Counted from the stretch's first letter, positions 31,159 to 40,514 are shown. The stretch is 64,000 bases of DNA from Natronorubrum thiooxidans (GCF_900156475.1 NZ_FTNR01000011.1:62001-126000); one strand, 5' to 3'. Numbers and translations are program-made. The notes: a model not told the origin generated them from the sequence alone.

Positions 31159-32910
31159 ATGAAGCGACATGAAGAACTCGTTACTGTGACATTCCTTGTC
31201 ACAATCATGCTCCTCGCTCCGATTGCCGGAGTCGTCGGGACTGCTGGCGCGACAAATACCTCGGGCCAGCAGGCTGACGATCCCGAGAATTACATCGAAC
31301 TCAACGATGATGTTTCCGTCTGGAAACAGGCTGCACTTCCGTTCCGGACGGCCACTGAAACGGACACGACCATCACTGAACTCCCCGGACTTTCAGTCCA
31401 GACAACGGGAGAGGGAGACAGCCCGCTAAACCGTGAGTCACTTTCAGTTTACAAGACTGGTGACACCGTTGGCTTCTCCTACGATCATTCGAACGCCGAT
31501 ACAGCCCAGTTCTCCGAGGCACAGGTCCTCATCGGACATCTCGATGAGAACGTCACCGAAGACGACGTCGACATGGATTCGTTCCCAACAACCGGTGACG
31601 AACTACTGACCGAACTGGCACAGAATAACCTCGAGGACCTCAACAATAACGTGTCGTTCGAACTGGAATCGGTCGATGACGTCACCGCCGAAGATTTCGA
31701 ATACACGCCAACGGACTCTGGCTTCTATACGTTTGTGATGGTGGAGGGTCAGGATAACCTCGACCTCGATGGCGACGATGTAACGATTGACGAATCGGTT
31801 AGCGTCATCGGGATCGAACAGCTCGTCGCTCACGACAAGCCGTCCGAGGTCAGTGTTTCCGCCGGCGAACCCGGTGATGACGTCACCTTTGATATCGAGA
31901 CCACCCTCGGTGACGATGTCAACCACGCCGTTGTGCTGTACAATGCAGACGACTTCGATGACAGTTCGATGACGTTCAACGTCACCGATGAGTTGACCAC
32001 TGATCTCTCGGTCGAGGACGTCATCATCGAACACTCGGTTGAGGAGGTCAACGGGGTGCAGAACCTCGAGGACGACGTTGAGTTCCTCGGCGAGTCGATC
32101 GAGAATCGAACGGCCAGCGGCTTCACGCAGTTCGGCGACATTATCACGTTCCTCGGCAACGACGCCGATTTCGAGACACCCGACACCGAGGCGACTGGCG
32201 AGGATACGATTGATGCATCGTCGACCGCGACCGTGGCCGGCGAGAACGCCACACTCGTTGTCGAAACTCACGGAAACTGGTCCGAAGGCGACTACCGTTG
32301 GATCCACGTCGCGATGGGATCCTCGAGCGATCAAATTCAGGCTGCAACGGGGCTCGAGACAATCGAGAAAGACGATCCTCCCGGTGGTGGCGGTGGCGGT
32401 GGCGGCATCGTTATGCCTCCGGGTGATGACGATGACGAACCGGAACTGCCAGCACCGACTGCAGTGATATCGATCGATCCTGATCCAGCAACGGTCGGTG
32501 AAGAGGTTACGTTCTCTGGTGCAGACTCAACCGATGACGAACGCAACATCATCTCCTACGACTGGACGATCGATGGCGACAGTTTAGAAGGTGAGACGAT
32601 CACGAAGACGTTCAAAGAGCCGGGAACGTACGATGTTGAACTTACTGTGACGAACGACTTCGCACAGTCGGATACCGAAACAACGAAGCTGACCGTGAAG
32701 AAGGGTCACAAGCCGGATGACGATGACGATGATGGACCTGCCACTGATGACGATGGAGGCGTTGACGACGGCGACACCGATGCGGATGATGGTGAGCCAG
32801 CCGATGATGGTGATGATGAAGACGGTGACAGCATTCCTGGCTTCGGTCTGACTGCAACACTCGTTGCACTCCTCTCGATCGCACTGCTGGCACTTCGAAA
32901 ACAGGAATAG
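31159..32910 (+). CDS. PKD-domain surface protein with PGF-CTERM anchor
   Basis: 583 residues. A signal peptide is visible (VTFLVTIMLLAPIAGVVGTA). The ectodomain of about 350 residues has many Asp and Val, beta-strand patterns and sequons (NVT, NLT, NRT, NAT). A Gly-rich hinge PPGGGGGGGGIVMPPG separates it from one PKD domain: PTAVISIDPDPATVGEEVTF, SYDWTIDGDSLEGETITKTF and GTYDVELTVTNDFAQSDTET. Then an acidic linker (DDDDDDGPATDDDGGVDDGD and on) leads to the sorting signal SIPGFGLTATLVALLSIALL with basic end RKQE. PGF-CTERM is known to be cut by archaeosortase A and replaced by a lipid. The mature protein should be a glycosylated lipoprotein-like surface molecule. It follows the other surface protein on the same strand but has its own promoter. 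Confidence 0.83.
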   Translation: MKRHEELVTVTFLVTIMLLAPIAGVVGTAGATNTSGQQADDPENYIELNDDVSVWKQAALPFRTATETDTTITELPGLSVQTTGEGDSPLNRESLSVYKTGDTVGFSYDHSNADTAQFSEAQVLIGHLDENVTEDDVDMDSFPTTGDELLTELAQNNLEDLNNNVSFELESVDDVTAEDFEYTPTDSGFYTFVMVEGQDNLDLDGDDVTIDESVSVIGIEQLVAHDKPSEVSVSAGEPGDDVTFDIETTLGDDVNHAVVLYNADDFDDSSMTFNVTDELTTDLSVEDVIIEHSVEEVNGVQNLEDDVEFLGESIENRTASGFTQFGDIITFLGNDADFETPDTEATGEDTIDASSTATVAGENATLVVETHGNWSEGDYRWIHVAMGSSSDQIQAATGLETIEKDDPPGGGGGGGGIVMPPGDDDDEPELPAPTAVISIDPDPATVGEEVTFSGADSTDDERNIISYDWTIDGDSLEGETITKTFKEPGTYDVELTVTNDFAQSDTETTKLTVKKGHKPDDDDDDGPATDDDGGVDDGDTDADDGEPADDGDDEDGDSIPGFGLTATLVALLSIALLALRKQE

Positions 32911-33410
32911 CGACGCCGAATCGTTTTTTGCTATTCTATTTATTACTAGCAATACTGTATTATTTGGGTATTGTGTCCCGGCTATCAGATGCCGTGACTC
33001 TTTGAGGGAGTGTATGATTCGGATTTTAATAGAGGATGAACTGAGCGAAGGTCTGTCGAATATCGACGAACATGATTCGATCGCTTGATCTGCTTACGGC
33101 TCCACCCATAACCGAGACGTAGATGTAGTATCTACTTCTGACCAAACACAAGCTCGCTCCTCGAACAGGCGCTGTCTCCATCGGAGCGACACTGTGTGTA
33201 TGGACGTCTACAGCGCACCGCATTGCTGTGAACACGCTACAGCGTGTACCTTGGGCGTCCTTTGTTTTGGGCTGTTGCTCGATAACGCGTCCGAGGACGT
33301 TGCGCTCGGCTAACATGATCTGCGACCGGTGGCACTGCTCTCGGAGCGACAGCGAAAGAAATTGATGGTGGTTCGGTTCGGAAACCGCGCACAACGCGTG
33401 TCTGCGTTGT
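32911..33410. other. Intergenic region of about 500 bp
   Basis: A T-run near the left end ends the surface-protein transcript. No coding frame is convincing; open frames on the minus strand (around 33026-33470) are Arg/Ser/Cys-rich and extend into the ferredoxin gene in a wrong frame. No RNA gene or repeat seen. Confidence 0.5.
32922..32945 (+). terminator. T-rich terminator after the surface protein
   Basis: CGTTTTTTGCTATTCTATT lies 12 bp beyond the stop codon. Oligo-T runs without a strong hairpin are the usual archaeal terminator. Confidence 0.45.
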
Positions 33411-33800
33411 TTAAATGACGCGGTTCTGCAGGTAGTCGAGGTGTTTTGCGTTGTAGACGATCTGCACCTCATCGGTCTCTGCGGACCCGATGCAGGTCAG
33501 ACGAACGTCCTTCTCCTCGACTTCCTCGTCCGAGAGGATCTGCTGCATGTCCATGTCGATCTCGCCCTCGTAGACGATCGCGGCACAGTTTGCACAGGCA
33601 CCTGCACGGCAGGAGAAGGGCCAGTCGTAGCCCTGGGCCTCGGCGGCCTCGAGGATGTATTCGCCTTCGGCGACGTCAAGGGAGCCGTAGTCCTCGCTGT
33701 CGAGGCCGGCGTCAGCAGCTTGCTCGAAGAGGTCGTCGTCGTCCATCTCCCAGCCCTGGTCGTCCAGTACTTCGTAGTTGAGGTATTCTACCGTGGGCAT
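33411..33800 (-). CDS. Halobacterial-type [2Fe-2S] ferredoxin
   Basis: 129 residues from the ATG at 33798-33800 ([20 protein letters not shown]); the frame is open well upstream, but only this start matches the family. The cluster ligands are plain: C64, C69 and C72 in [20 protein letters not shown], and C103 in [10 protein letters not shown]. The N-terminal acidic insertion of about 25 residues ([20 protein letters not shown]) is the known signature of halophilic ferredoxins, where it adds surface charge. The protein passes electrons to and from 2-oxoacid:ferredoxin oxidoreductases and other enzymes. The promoter probably includes CAATTTAGGATCG on the minus strand, about 50 bp upstream. The gene is monocistronic. 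Confidence 0.95.
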   Translation of the reverse strand: MPTVEYLNYEVLDDQGWEMDDDDLFEQAADAGLDSEDYGSLDVAEGEYILEAAEAQGYDWPFSCRAGACANCAAIVYEGEIDMDMQQILSDEEVEEKDVRLTCIGSAETDEVQIVYNAKHLDYLQNRVI

Positions 33801-34171
33801 CAGTCTTTGGTTCGAGTCCCGTACTGGTATAGCTTGCTGTTCGATCCTAAATTGACTTTGAGTCAAAATGTGAATGTCTGGGTGAAAGAAAGTATCGTTT
33901 ATCGACCAATAGGGTACAATTCGGCGAAGAAACCAGGGAATTGGAAAGAACATGCGGATACGCCGCCCCAGTTGACGCCTTTCGTACGGATTTCGGTCTC
34001 CCACCGCTGATGGTCCCGCGTGGCTTGTCGCTGTGGCGAGTGAAATCGATTGTAGACCGACGGTGCGGGTGCTTGCGTTTCCCTCGATTATCGATTCGGT
34101 TTGGTGTCTCGATGTCCCGGTGCAACCACGACCGTCCGACGAGACCACTGGTATATAACGACAACTCCCTT
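33801..34171. other. Intergenic region before the ferredoxin gene
   Basis: 370 bp with no convincing gene. It should contain the ferredoxin promoter at its left end and the terminator of the PiT gene at its right end. Open frames here are shadows with Arg/Pro/Ser-rich composition. Confidence 0.5.
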
Positions 34172-35392
34172 TCAGAAGCCAAAGATCGGCACGAATCGGA
34201 AGGTGAGGAAGGCACTGACCGTCGACAAGATTGGGACGACGTTTTGCATCAAGACGACACGGGCCGTCGTCGAGGGGTCGAAGAGGTCGGAGGCCTTCGG
34301 GATGTCTTGGGGTTCTTCCTCACCGATGCTGGGTGAGCGTTCGCCTTCCTCTTCGGCGGTCAAAGCACCGACGGAGACTCTGGTTTCTTCGCCGGCTTTG
34401 GCTTCCGCCAGCGTCGTCGTCCGGGTCGCTCGTCCCCAGCCCAGCCCGATGATGCTCATCGTTGCGATGACGACGAAACTCGCGGGAATGCCGATCCACG
34501 AGAGCCCGATAACGATCCCCGAACTGATGATTGCGACGACGATCGCCGCGGTCAGTGGGAGGTTCGTGATGTCGTTCCCGAGCGTATCGAGTGTCCGACG
34601 GGCGATCGTGAAACAGCCGATCGTGACGGCCACAGAGCCGATCAGGATCAGGGGCACCATCTCGACGTCGCCGGTGCCGTAGATCGGAGCGATGGCGTTG
34701 GCAATGTTGCTTGTCCCCGACGAAAAGGCCATCAGACAGCCGATCCCGATGACGACGAGCGCACCCGAAATCTCGCGTCGATCGGCGTTCTCGCCGAACT
34801 GGAGTCGCGGAGCGAGACCCGAGCGGTCGATCGTGACCATCTCGCGTCCCTCTCGGTTGCCCTCGATGGCGACCCACGCGTTGATCCGCGGATAGAAATA
34901 GCGGCCGACGATGCCAGCCACCCAGAAGCCGATGATCGGGGCGACGATCCACCAGATAACGATCTCGCCCAGGATCGCGAGATTGAGTTCACCGGTCGCG
35001 AGTCCGAGTGCGGCGATCGCCCCCACAGCTGTCATCGAGGTCGAGGCGGGGACCCCGGCGTAGTTGCCCACGAACAGCGCGCCGCCGATGAAAAAGAGGA
35101 CGGCGACGTTCGAACGCATCGTGAAGATGGCGGTGTCGGTGACGAGTTCGCCGCCGAGGGTTTCGACGACCTGCGGACCGATGGTGATCGCGCCGAGGAA
35201 GAAAAAGATCGACATCAATGCTGCGGCCATCAGTTTCGTGATCACGTTGGCACCGACAGCCGGCCCGAACGCGGGTCCAGTTGTTGCGCCGCCGATATTA
35301 TAGCCAACGAACACCGCAACGAGAAGCCCCACGATAAGCAGTACTTCTGTCACACCCGTACGCACATCCTCTGCCCCTAAAAACACGCCCAT
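34172..35392 (-). CDS. PiT-family anion (phosphate) permease, paralogue 1
   Basis: 406 residues, with about ten hydrophobic segments. The family's two inverted halves can be seen: [20 protein letters not shown] near residue 30 and [19 protein letters not shown] near residue 240. In characterised PiT carriers the repeated motif is GANDVANA; here the Asp is replaced in both halves (GATTGPAF and GTSNIANA), so the usual cation-binding residue is absent. [11 protein letters not shown] and [19 protein letters not shown] (short form) are other conserved pieces. A cytosolic loop of about 45 residues ([20 protein letters not shown]) lies near the C-terminus. Phosphate uptake is the family expectation; another anion is possible. 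It is divergent from the repeat-protein gene at 35692. Confidence 0.8.
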   Translation of the reverse strand: MGVFLGAEDVRTGVTEVLLIVGLLVAVFVGYNIGGATTGPAFGPAVGANVITKLMAAALMSIFFFLGAITIGPQVVETLGGELVTDTAIFTMRSNVAVLFFIGGALFVGNYAGVPASTSMTAVGAIAALGLATGELNLAILGEIVIWWIVAPIIGFWVAGIVGRYFYPRINAWVAIEGNREGREMVTIDRSGLAPRLQFGENADRREISGALVVIGIGCLMAFSSGTSNIANAIAPIYGTGDVEMVPLILIGSVAVTIGCFTIARRTLDTLGNDITNLPLTAAIVVAIISSGIVIGLSWIGIPASFVVIATMSIIGLGWGRATRTTTLAEAKAGEETRVSVGALTAEEEGERSPSIGEEEPQDIPKASDLFDPSTTARVVLMQNVVPILSTVSAFLTFRFVPIFGF

Positions 35393-35691
35393 TTGCGGTT
35401 ACGACTGCCGTCCGCGGACGGTCGGCCCGCCGCTCGAGTCACTCGCCGTCTCGCCGGGGTCGTCCCGGAGACGTGTCCGTCGGGCGAGGGCTCACGCGAG
35501 GGCTCGATCCTAAATGACTTCAACAGTCACACCTTGGATTACAGTATCATGTACTCCGACTGGACACTCGTCTCGAGGAACTGTCAGGGGCGACCCGGAT
35601 CGTCACGCCAGTGTGCAGGAACGATCCCCGCCGATGAACGCTTAGGGACCGCCCGAACAGTACGATCCGCGCGTGCCGGTGGCGATCATTC
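35393..35691. other. Divergent promoter region between the permease and the repeat protein
   Basis: Just under 300 bp. It separates the start of the PiT gene from the GTG start of the repeat protein and must hold both promoters. ATTACAGTATCATG at 35538-35551 is the only AT-rich word. No further feature is recognised. Confidence 0.4.
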
Positions 35692-36591
35692 GTGCTGAAT
35701 CCGGTCCGGGTCGACGCAGCCGTTGACCTCGCGTACGGGGCGTTGATCGCCCTCTCGATCGTGTTGATTATGATGGTCGGAACGAACGTCGGGATCGCGT
35801 TCGGGGTCGGCGTGTTCGCCTCGTACGTCATCCACGTCGTCTGGAAGATGGCGCGCTTCGATCCCGACTGGATGACCAGAGCCGTCCAAGAATCGGTCGA
35901 GGAAAGCGTGGGTGAGACGGTCGAGAAGAGCGTGGGCGAGACGGTCGAAGAGAAGGTCGGCGAAACAGTCGAGAAAAGCGTTGGCGAGACAGTCGAAGAG
36001 AAGGTCGGCGAGACGGTCGAGAAGAGCGTCAGCGAGACAGTCGAAGAGAAGGTCGGCGAGACGGTCGAGAAGAGCGTGGGCGAGACGGTCGAAGAGAAGG
36101 TCGGCGAAACAGTCGAGGAGAGCGTCAGCGAGACGGTCGAGAAGACGGTCGGCGAAACCGTCGAGGAAAGCGTGGGCGAGACGGTCGAAGAGAAGGTCGG
36201 CGAAACCGTCGAGGAAAGCGTTGGCGAGACGGTCGAAGAGAAGGTCGGCGAAACCGTCGAGGAGACGGTCAGCGAGACGGTCGAAGAGAAGGTCGGCGAA
36301 ACCGTCGAGGAGACGGTCAGCGAGACAGTCGAAAAGAAGGTCGGCGAAACCGTCGAAGAGGCCGTCGAACGAACCGTCGGCAAACACCTCGACGAAATGC
36401 AAGCGGAGGTCGAAGCCGTCGACGAGCGGATCGATCGCCGTCCTCGAGAGGACGAAGTCGAGGAGTTAATTAACCGATCCACTGACGACGAGGAAGCGGA
36501 TCGCACCGACGACGAGGAAGCGGATCGCACCGCCGACAAGGAAGCGGATCGCACCGCCGACAAGGAAGCGGATCGCACCGCCGACAACTGA
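35692..36591 (+). CDS. Membrane protein with 8-residue tandem repeats
   Basis: 299 residues, starting GTG at 35692; no in-frame ATG precedes the membrane segments. Two hydrophobic helices (LAYGALIALSIVLIMMVGTN and VGIAFGVGVFASYVIHVV) come first. From about residue 69 to 223 there are about 19 tandem copies of an octapeptide V(G/S)ETVE(E/K)(K/S/T), so the encoding DNA is a 24-bp repeat. The tail (KHLDEMQAEVEAVDERIDRR) is helical, and a second short set of octapeptides EADRT(A/D)D(K/E) ends the protein. An 8-residue period does not give a classical coiled coil; it could form a long rigid helix or 8/3 bundle in the cytoplasm. Function is unknown. It lies between two permease genes and UspA. Confidence 0.75.
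   Translation: MLNPVRVDAAVDLAYGALIALSIVLIMMVGTNVGIAFGVGVFASYVIHVVWKMARFDPDWMTRAVQESVEESVGETVEKSVGETVEEKVGETVEKSVGETVEEKVGETVEKSVSETVEEKVGETVEKSVGETVEEKVGETVEESVSETVEKTVGETVEESVGETVEEKVGETVEESVGETVEEKVGETVEETVSETVEEKVGETVEETVSETVEKKVGETVEEAVERTVGKHLDEMQAEVEAVDERIDRRPREDEVEELINRSTDDEEADRTDDEEADRTADKEADRTADKEADRTADN
35898..36370 (+). repeat. 24-bp tandem repeat array, about 19 copies
   Basis: Units of the type GTCGGCGAGACGGTCGAGAAG repeat with a 24-bp period, with changes mainly at third codon positions and at two coding positions. The array is entirely within the coding frame of the membrane protein. It is a candidate for copy-number change by slippage. Confidence 0.85.
36486..36590 (+). repeat. 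Second 24-bp tandem repeat, four copies
   Basis: GAAGCGGATCGCACCGCCGA recurs every 24 bp, the last three copies being almost identical. It encodes the EADRT octapeptides at the C-terminus of the same protein. The near-identity shows a very recent expansion. Confidence 0.85.
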
Positions 36592-36767
36592 GACGGGTTG
36601 CTGTTCCCATGTGCCGGTGGCCCCGCAGGGCCCCGCAGGGAGGGTCGCGGGTGCCTCGTCACTGACTGCTAGCGGTCCGTCTGAGTGATCGCGATCCCGG
36701 TAGTGTCAGACCGATGCGCTACCATCCCTGATATTGGTCGCCAATCCACCGTTTTTTGCGGTATCGG

Positions 36768-37193
36768 TCACCGAACGACCACGACCGGAACCGGCGACTG
36801 ATGGACGACCTTCTTGGCAACGTTACCGACGTAGAGGTTATCTGCGACGGTCCCGCCGTGACTCCCGACCACAACCGTATCGTAGTCGTCGGCTCGGTTG
36901 ATGATCGCCCGAACGGGATGCCCGAGTTCGATGACGGTCTCGAGGTCCGCATCGCCCTCGGCGTCAGCGACGAGTTCATGTGCACGCTCGAACGTCGGTG
37001 CTGCAAGGTCCTGTGCGGCCTCCTCGAAGTCCTCAGCAAGTGCGAGGCCCGACGCCTCTCCCCACAGCGGAGACGGCTCGCCGACGACGCGCAAGACAGT
37101 GATCTCGGCTGTTGGATAGGCCTCAAGGGCGTACTCGAGGGCGTGTTCGCTCATCTCGGAGCCGTCCATCGGAACGAGAACGCGTGAAATCAT
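36768..37193 (-). CDS. Universal stress protein, UspA family
   Basis: 141 residues from the ATG at 37191-37193 (MISRVLVPMDGSEMSEHALE). The ATP-type UspA core is complete: VLVPMDGSEMSEHALEYAL with the first Asp, ELGHPVRAIINRADDYDT, and VVVGSHGGTVADNLYVGNVA, which corresponds to the nucleotide-binding G-x2-G-x9-G motif, with Asn where Ser/Thr is usual. Binding of ATP is therefore likely but not certain. VVHQSPVPVVVVR ends the protein as in the family. The gene is on the same strand as, and about 40 bp after, a PiT-family permease. UspA proteins are often next to transporters in archaea and may regulate them; that is inference. Confidence 0.9.
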   Translation of the reverse strand: MISRVLVPMDGSEMSEHALEYALEAYPTAEITVLRVVGEPSPLWGEASGLALAEDFEEAAQDLAAPTFERAHELVADAEGDADLETVIELGHPVRAIINRADDYDTVVVGSHGGTVADNLYVGNVAKKVVHQSPVPVVVVR

Positions 37194-37234
37194 ACGATAG
37201 CTACGACGCGGGCGTGAATAAACGCGGTGGACTA

Positions 37235-38398
37235 TCAGACGAATGGGACCGCAATAAAGAATCCATAGGCGAGCAGCGTCGACATCGACGGGCCGATGAT
37301 CCACATCGAGACGTACTTCATGATCGCTCGTGGGTTGAACAGGTTCTCCGCACTCAGGGCCTCGTCGGACTCTTCTTCACCGATCGGTGTGATTGGCGCG
37401 TCCGGTTCTGCCTTCAGTGCCCCCATCGTCATCTCCCTGTCGACGTCCCCACGAACGGCCTCTCGAGCCGTCACGGGACGGGTGGCCCGCCCCCAGCCCA
37501 GGCCGACGATCGTCATCACCGACGCCATCACGAGACTGATCGGAATGCCGGCCCACGAGAGTGCGGTTGTGATCGTCGAGGCGGTGATCATGACGACCAG
37601 TGCCGCCAGCAGCGGGATATCGCTGAGTTCGCTGCCGACGGATTCCATCGTCCGGCGAGCGATGGTAAAGCCGCCGAGTCCGATCGCGACCGTCGCGACG
37701 ATGATGGCGGTGTTGACCTCGAGTGCGCCGCTGCTGACCAGCGGGGCGACCGCGTTCGGGACGTTGCTCGCACCGGCGCTAAACGCCATGTAACAGCCGA
37801 TGACGAGGACGGTTATCGTCCCGCCGAGTTCCTGGTACGTGGTGTTCGGTCCGAGCGCCGGTTTCGGAACCGAGCCGCTGCGATCCAGCCCGAGCAACGG
37901 GCCCTCCGAGGAGCTGATCTCGAACCGGCGGTTGAGTTCGGGATAGATGTACCGTCCGACGGTCGCACCGATCCAGAGCGCGAGGATCGGGGTGACGATC
38001 CACCACGAGACGATCCACCCGATCGTCTCGAAGTTGAGCGTGCCCGTCGCCAGCCCCAGTCCCGCGATCGCCCCGACAGTCGTCATCGACGTCGGGACGG
38101 GCACGCCGAAGACGTTCGCGATGAGAATACCCAACCCGATGAAAAAGAGGACGGCGACGCCAGCCGCAAGCGAGATTTCGATCGCGATGATGTCGCCGCT
38201 GAGGGTGTCCATTACGTTTCGGCCAACGGTCCAGCCGCCGAGAAAGACGAAGAACGTCATCAGTGCGGCGGCCGTGGCTTTCCCGAGGAGCCCGGCTCCC
38301 ACGGCTGGACCCCACGCGATCCCGGTCGACGAACCGCCGATATTGAATCCAACGAAAATCGACGCGATAACTCCAACGAGTAGAACGGTTTCGACCAT
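37235..38398 (-). CDS. PiT-family anion (phosphate) permease, paralogue 2
   Basis: 387 residues with about ten hydrophobic segments. It is a clear paralogue of the protein at 34172 and has the same order of blocks: FVGFNIGGSSTGIAWGPAVG near the N-terminus, VPVPTSMTTVGAIAGLGLAT, SWWIVTPILALW, and MAFSAGASNVPNAVAPLVSS near residue 210. As in that protein, the Asp of the canonical GANDVANA motif is missing in both halves. GWGRATRPVTAREAVRGDVD marks the cytosolic loop. The upstream spacer (38399-38537) is AT-rich; TTATTTTACAAAT on the minus strand is a likely TATA element. It is followed by UspA, probably in one transcript. Confidence 0.8.
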   Translation of the reverse strand: MVETVLLVGVIASIFVGFNIGGSSTGIAWGPAVGAGLLGKATAAALMTFFVFLGGWTVGRNVMDTLSGDIIAIEISLAAGVAVLFFIGLGILIANVFGVPVPTSMTTVGAIAGLGLATGTLNFETIGWIVSWWIVTPILALWIGATVGRYIYPELNRRFEISSSEGPLLGLDRSGSVPKPALGPNTTYQELGGTITVLVIGCYMAFSAGASNVPNAVAPLVSSGALEVNTAIIVATVAIGLGGFTIARRTMESVGSELSDIPLLAALVVMITASTITTALSWAGIPISLVMASVMTIVGLGWGRATRPVTAREAVRGDVDREMTMGALKAEPDAPITPIGEEESDEALSAENLFNPRAIMKYVSMWIIGPSMSTLLAYGFFIAVPFV

Positions 38399-38537
38399 TG
38401 CTGAAGAATATGGGTGTATTTGTAAAATAAGTATTGGAATGTATTGATACGTTTTCTATATTATATGTGTATTATATGGTACGAGTACACAGATGTTGCC
38501 GTTTTTGTTCGGTTGCTCACATTTATTGTCGCCCATC

Positions 38538-40394
38538 TTACACACCCCAGAAGAACGCGATGCCGAGCACGGTCACGACCGAGAGCAGCAACTGCAGCGG
38601 CGCGCCGACACGGAAGTAGTCGCTAAAGCGGTAGCCACCGGGGCCGTAGACGAACAAGTTCGTCTGGTAACCGATCGGCCCCAAAAACGAGGTGCTCGCG
38701 GCGAACATGACCGCAAAGACGAACGCGAGCGGATTTGCACCGATCCCCGACGCTGCGGCCGCTGCAACCGGAATCAACAAGATGACACTGGCATTGTTGC
38801 TGATCAGCTCCGTGACCAACCCCGTCACGATATAGAACACCCACAACACGACGAGCGTCGGGAGGAACCCGGCTGTCGAAACGACCAGAAACGCGAGGTA
38901 GGCGGCCGCACCCGATTCCTCGAGGGCGATCCCGAGCGGGATCACGCCCGCGAGCAGGAAGATGATGTCCCACTCGACGGCGTCGTACAGTTCGTTGGGG
39001 TCGAGGACGCCACTGACGACCATCGCAACGACACCGGCAAGCGCCGAGAGCAGGATTGGATAGAGATCCAGCGCGGCAACGGCGACGACGCCGATCATGA
39101 TGGCGACGGCGATCGGCGCTTTATCAGCTCGGTACTCGGGCTGGGGTGGCTCGCGGGCGACGATCACGTCGTTGCGTCGCGACAGTTGATCGAGTGTGTC
39201 TGGCGGGGCCTGAACGAGGAGTGTGTCGCCGACGTCGAGTCGTTTGCCGACGATGCGCTCGCTGATGAGCGCTCCGTGGTGGCGAAGCCCAAGGACAGCG
39301 GCGTTGAACTCCTGGCGAAACGCTTCGGGATCGAGTCGCTCGCCGACCAGTCGAGAGTCAAGCGAGATGACGAGTTCCGTGATAATCCCCGCCTCGTCGT
39401 CGGTCGATAGCTCTGCGTCGGATTGAGGGTTGCCGACCAGTTCGACACCCGGGGCATCCTCGAGCATCGTGATCGCGTCCCTGTTCGTCCGGACGACGAG
39501 CACGTCGCCCTCGCTGAGTCGGGTCTCCTGTCGCGGGGCAACCGACCGATCCTCGTCGTGGACGACCTGCACGACGTCGATCTCGGGGCCGAGTTCGTCG
39601 GTCGCGGTCCCGACCGTCTCGTCGACGTACGGCGATCCGGGGACGACGGCGACTTCGACGATGTAGTCACCGACGTCGTACTCCTCGACGTAGTCCGCCC
39701 GCGCCGGGACCCGCTCGGGCAGGAGGTAGTGGCCGATGAAGATCAGATACAGGGCCCCGACGATGACAACGATGGCACCCAGTTGGGTAAACTCGAACAT
39801 CGAGAACCGATGGAGTTCGGGGTAGTCTGCCCCAAGTCGGGCGCTGATGTCGCTTGCGAGGATGTTTGTCGAGGTGCCGATGAGCGTGAGCATGCCGCCG
39901 ACCTGTGAGGCATAGGACAGCGGGATCAACAGCTTCGACGGCGATGTGTTCCCGCGGTTGGCGACGTCGGTGACGACCGGCACCAGCAACGCGACGACGG
40001 GCGTGTTGTTCAAAAAGCCGGAGACAGGACTGGTCGCAAGCACCGTCGCGAACAGCTGTTTCCGAACGCTGTCACCCGCATACGCGGCCATTCGTCGGCC
40101 GAGTTCCTGTACGAGCCCCGTTCGGGCAATACCGCCACTAAGGATCAACATCGCGAGCACCGTGATCGTCGCGTCGTTGGCGAACCCGGAGATCCCCGTG
40201 CTCGAATCGATCCCCGTCCAGGGCTCTAAGACGACCAGCACAACGATCAGCAAGATCGCCGTGACGTCGATCGGCAGCCGCTCGGTGACGAACAGCACGA
40301 GCGCGAACGCGACAACGCCGAAGACGACGAGCATCTCGGTCGTCAGCGCTGGCTGTGTCACCGGCTGCTGGGCGAGCGCCAGACTGTCTGCCAT
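38538..40394 (-). CDS. SLC13-type transporter with two RCK-C (TrkA-C) domains
   Basis: 618 residues from the second ATG at 40392-40394 (MADSLALAQQP), or one more if the first is used. The first half has about five membrane helices, with VVLEPWTGIDSSTGISGFAN, ATSPVSGFLNNTPVVALLVP and QVGGMLTLIGTSTNILASDI, the S-N-T-P and GTSTN motifs that bind substrate and Na+ in the DASS/SLC13 family. Two cytosolic RCK-C domains follow at about residues 220-300 and 315-395 (EVAVVPGSPYVDETVGTAT and VISLDSRLVGERLDPEAF regions). The second membrane half ends with LISNNASVILLIPVAAAAAS, LAFVFAVMFAASTSFLGPIG and QTNLFVYGPGGY. Such proteins are annotated as sulfate, phosphate or dicarboxylate carriers; the substrate is not readable. 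Confidence 0.85.
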   Translation of the reverse strand: MADSLALAQQPVTQPALTTEMLVVFGVVAFALVLFVTERLPIDVTAILLIVVLVVLEPWTGIDSSTGISGFANDATITVLAMLILSGGIARTGLVQELGRRMAAYAGDSVRKQLFATVLATSPVSGFLNNTPVVALLVPVVTDVANRGNTSPSKLLIPLSYASQVGGMLTLIGTSTNILASDISARLGADYPELHRFSMFEFTQLGAIVVIVGALYLIFIGHYLLPERVPARADYVEEYDVGDYIVEVAVVPGSPYVDETVGTATDELGPEIDVVQVVHDEDRSVAPRQETRLSEGDVLVVRTNRDAITMLEDAPGVELVGNPQSDAELSTDDEAGIITELVISLDSRLVGERLDPEAFRQEFNAAVLGLRHHGALISERIVGKRLDVGDTLLVQAPPDTLDQLSRRNDVIVAREPPQPEYRADKAPIAVAIMIGVVAVAALDLYPILLSALAGVVAMVVSGVLDPNELYDAVEWDIIFLLAGVIPLGIALEESGAAAYLAFLVVSTAGFLPTLVVLWVFYIVTGLVTELISNNASVILLIPVAAAAASGIGANPLAFVFAVMFAASTSFLGPIGYQTNLFVYGPGGYRFSDYFRVGAPLQLLLSVVTVLGIAFFWGV

Positions 40395-40514
40395 CAACGT
40401 TCATCTGTGGCCACACCGACAGGACATGTAACGATTCTGCACGGAATTCGAACAGTGTCGGGGTGATGGTTGTTGCCCGAAACCGTCGCCTTTACTCGAG
40501 TTCGACGCGCGCAC

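Noticed and set aside
33808-33822. GGTTCGAGTCCCG, also T-arm-like
   Set aside because: No matching stem and no cloverleaf on either strand; it lies in the leader of the ferredoxin gene.
35898-36370. 24-bp repeats that might be read as a CRISPR array
   Set aside because: Units are directly adjacent with no unique spacers and lie in one coding frame as octapeptides.
36614-36645. Doubled GGCCCCGCAG words after the repeat protein
   Set aside because: Only two copies; too short to call a repeat element or terminator.
37112-38383. Long plus-strand open frame opposite the second PiT-type gene
   Set aside because: It is antisense to a clear membrane protein; composition is Arg/Asp/His-rich as expected from a complementary frame in GC-rich DNA.
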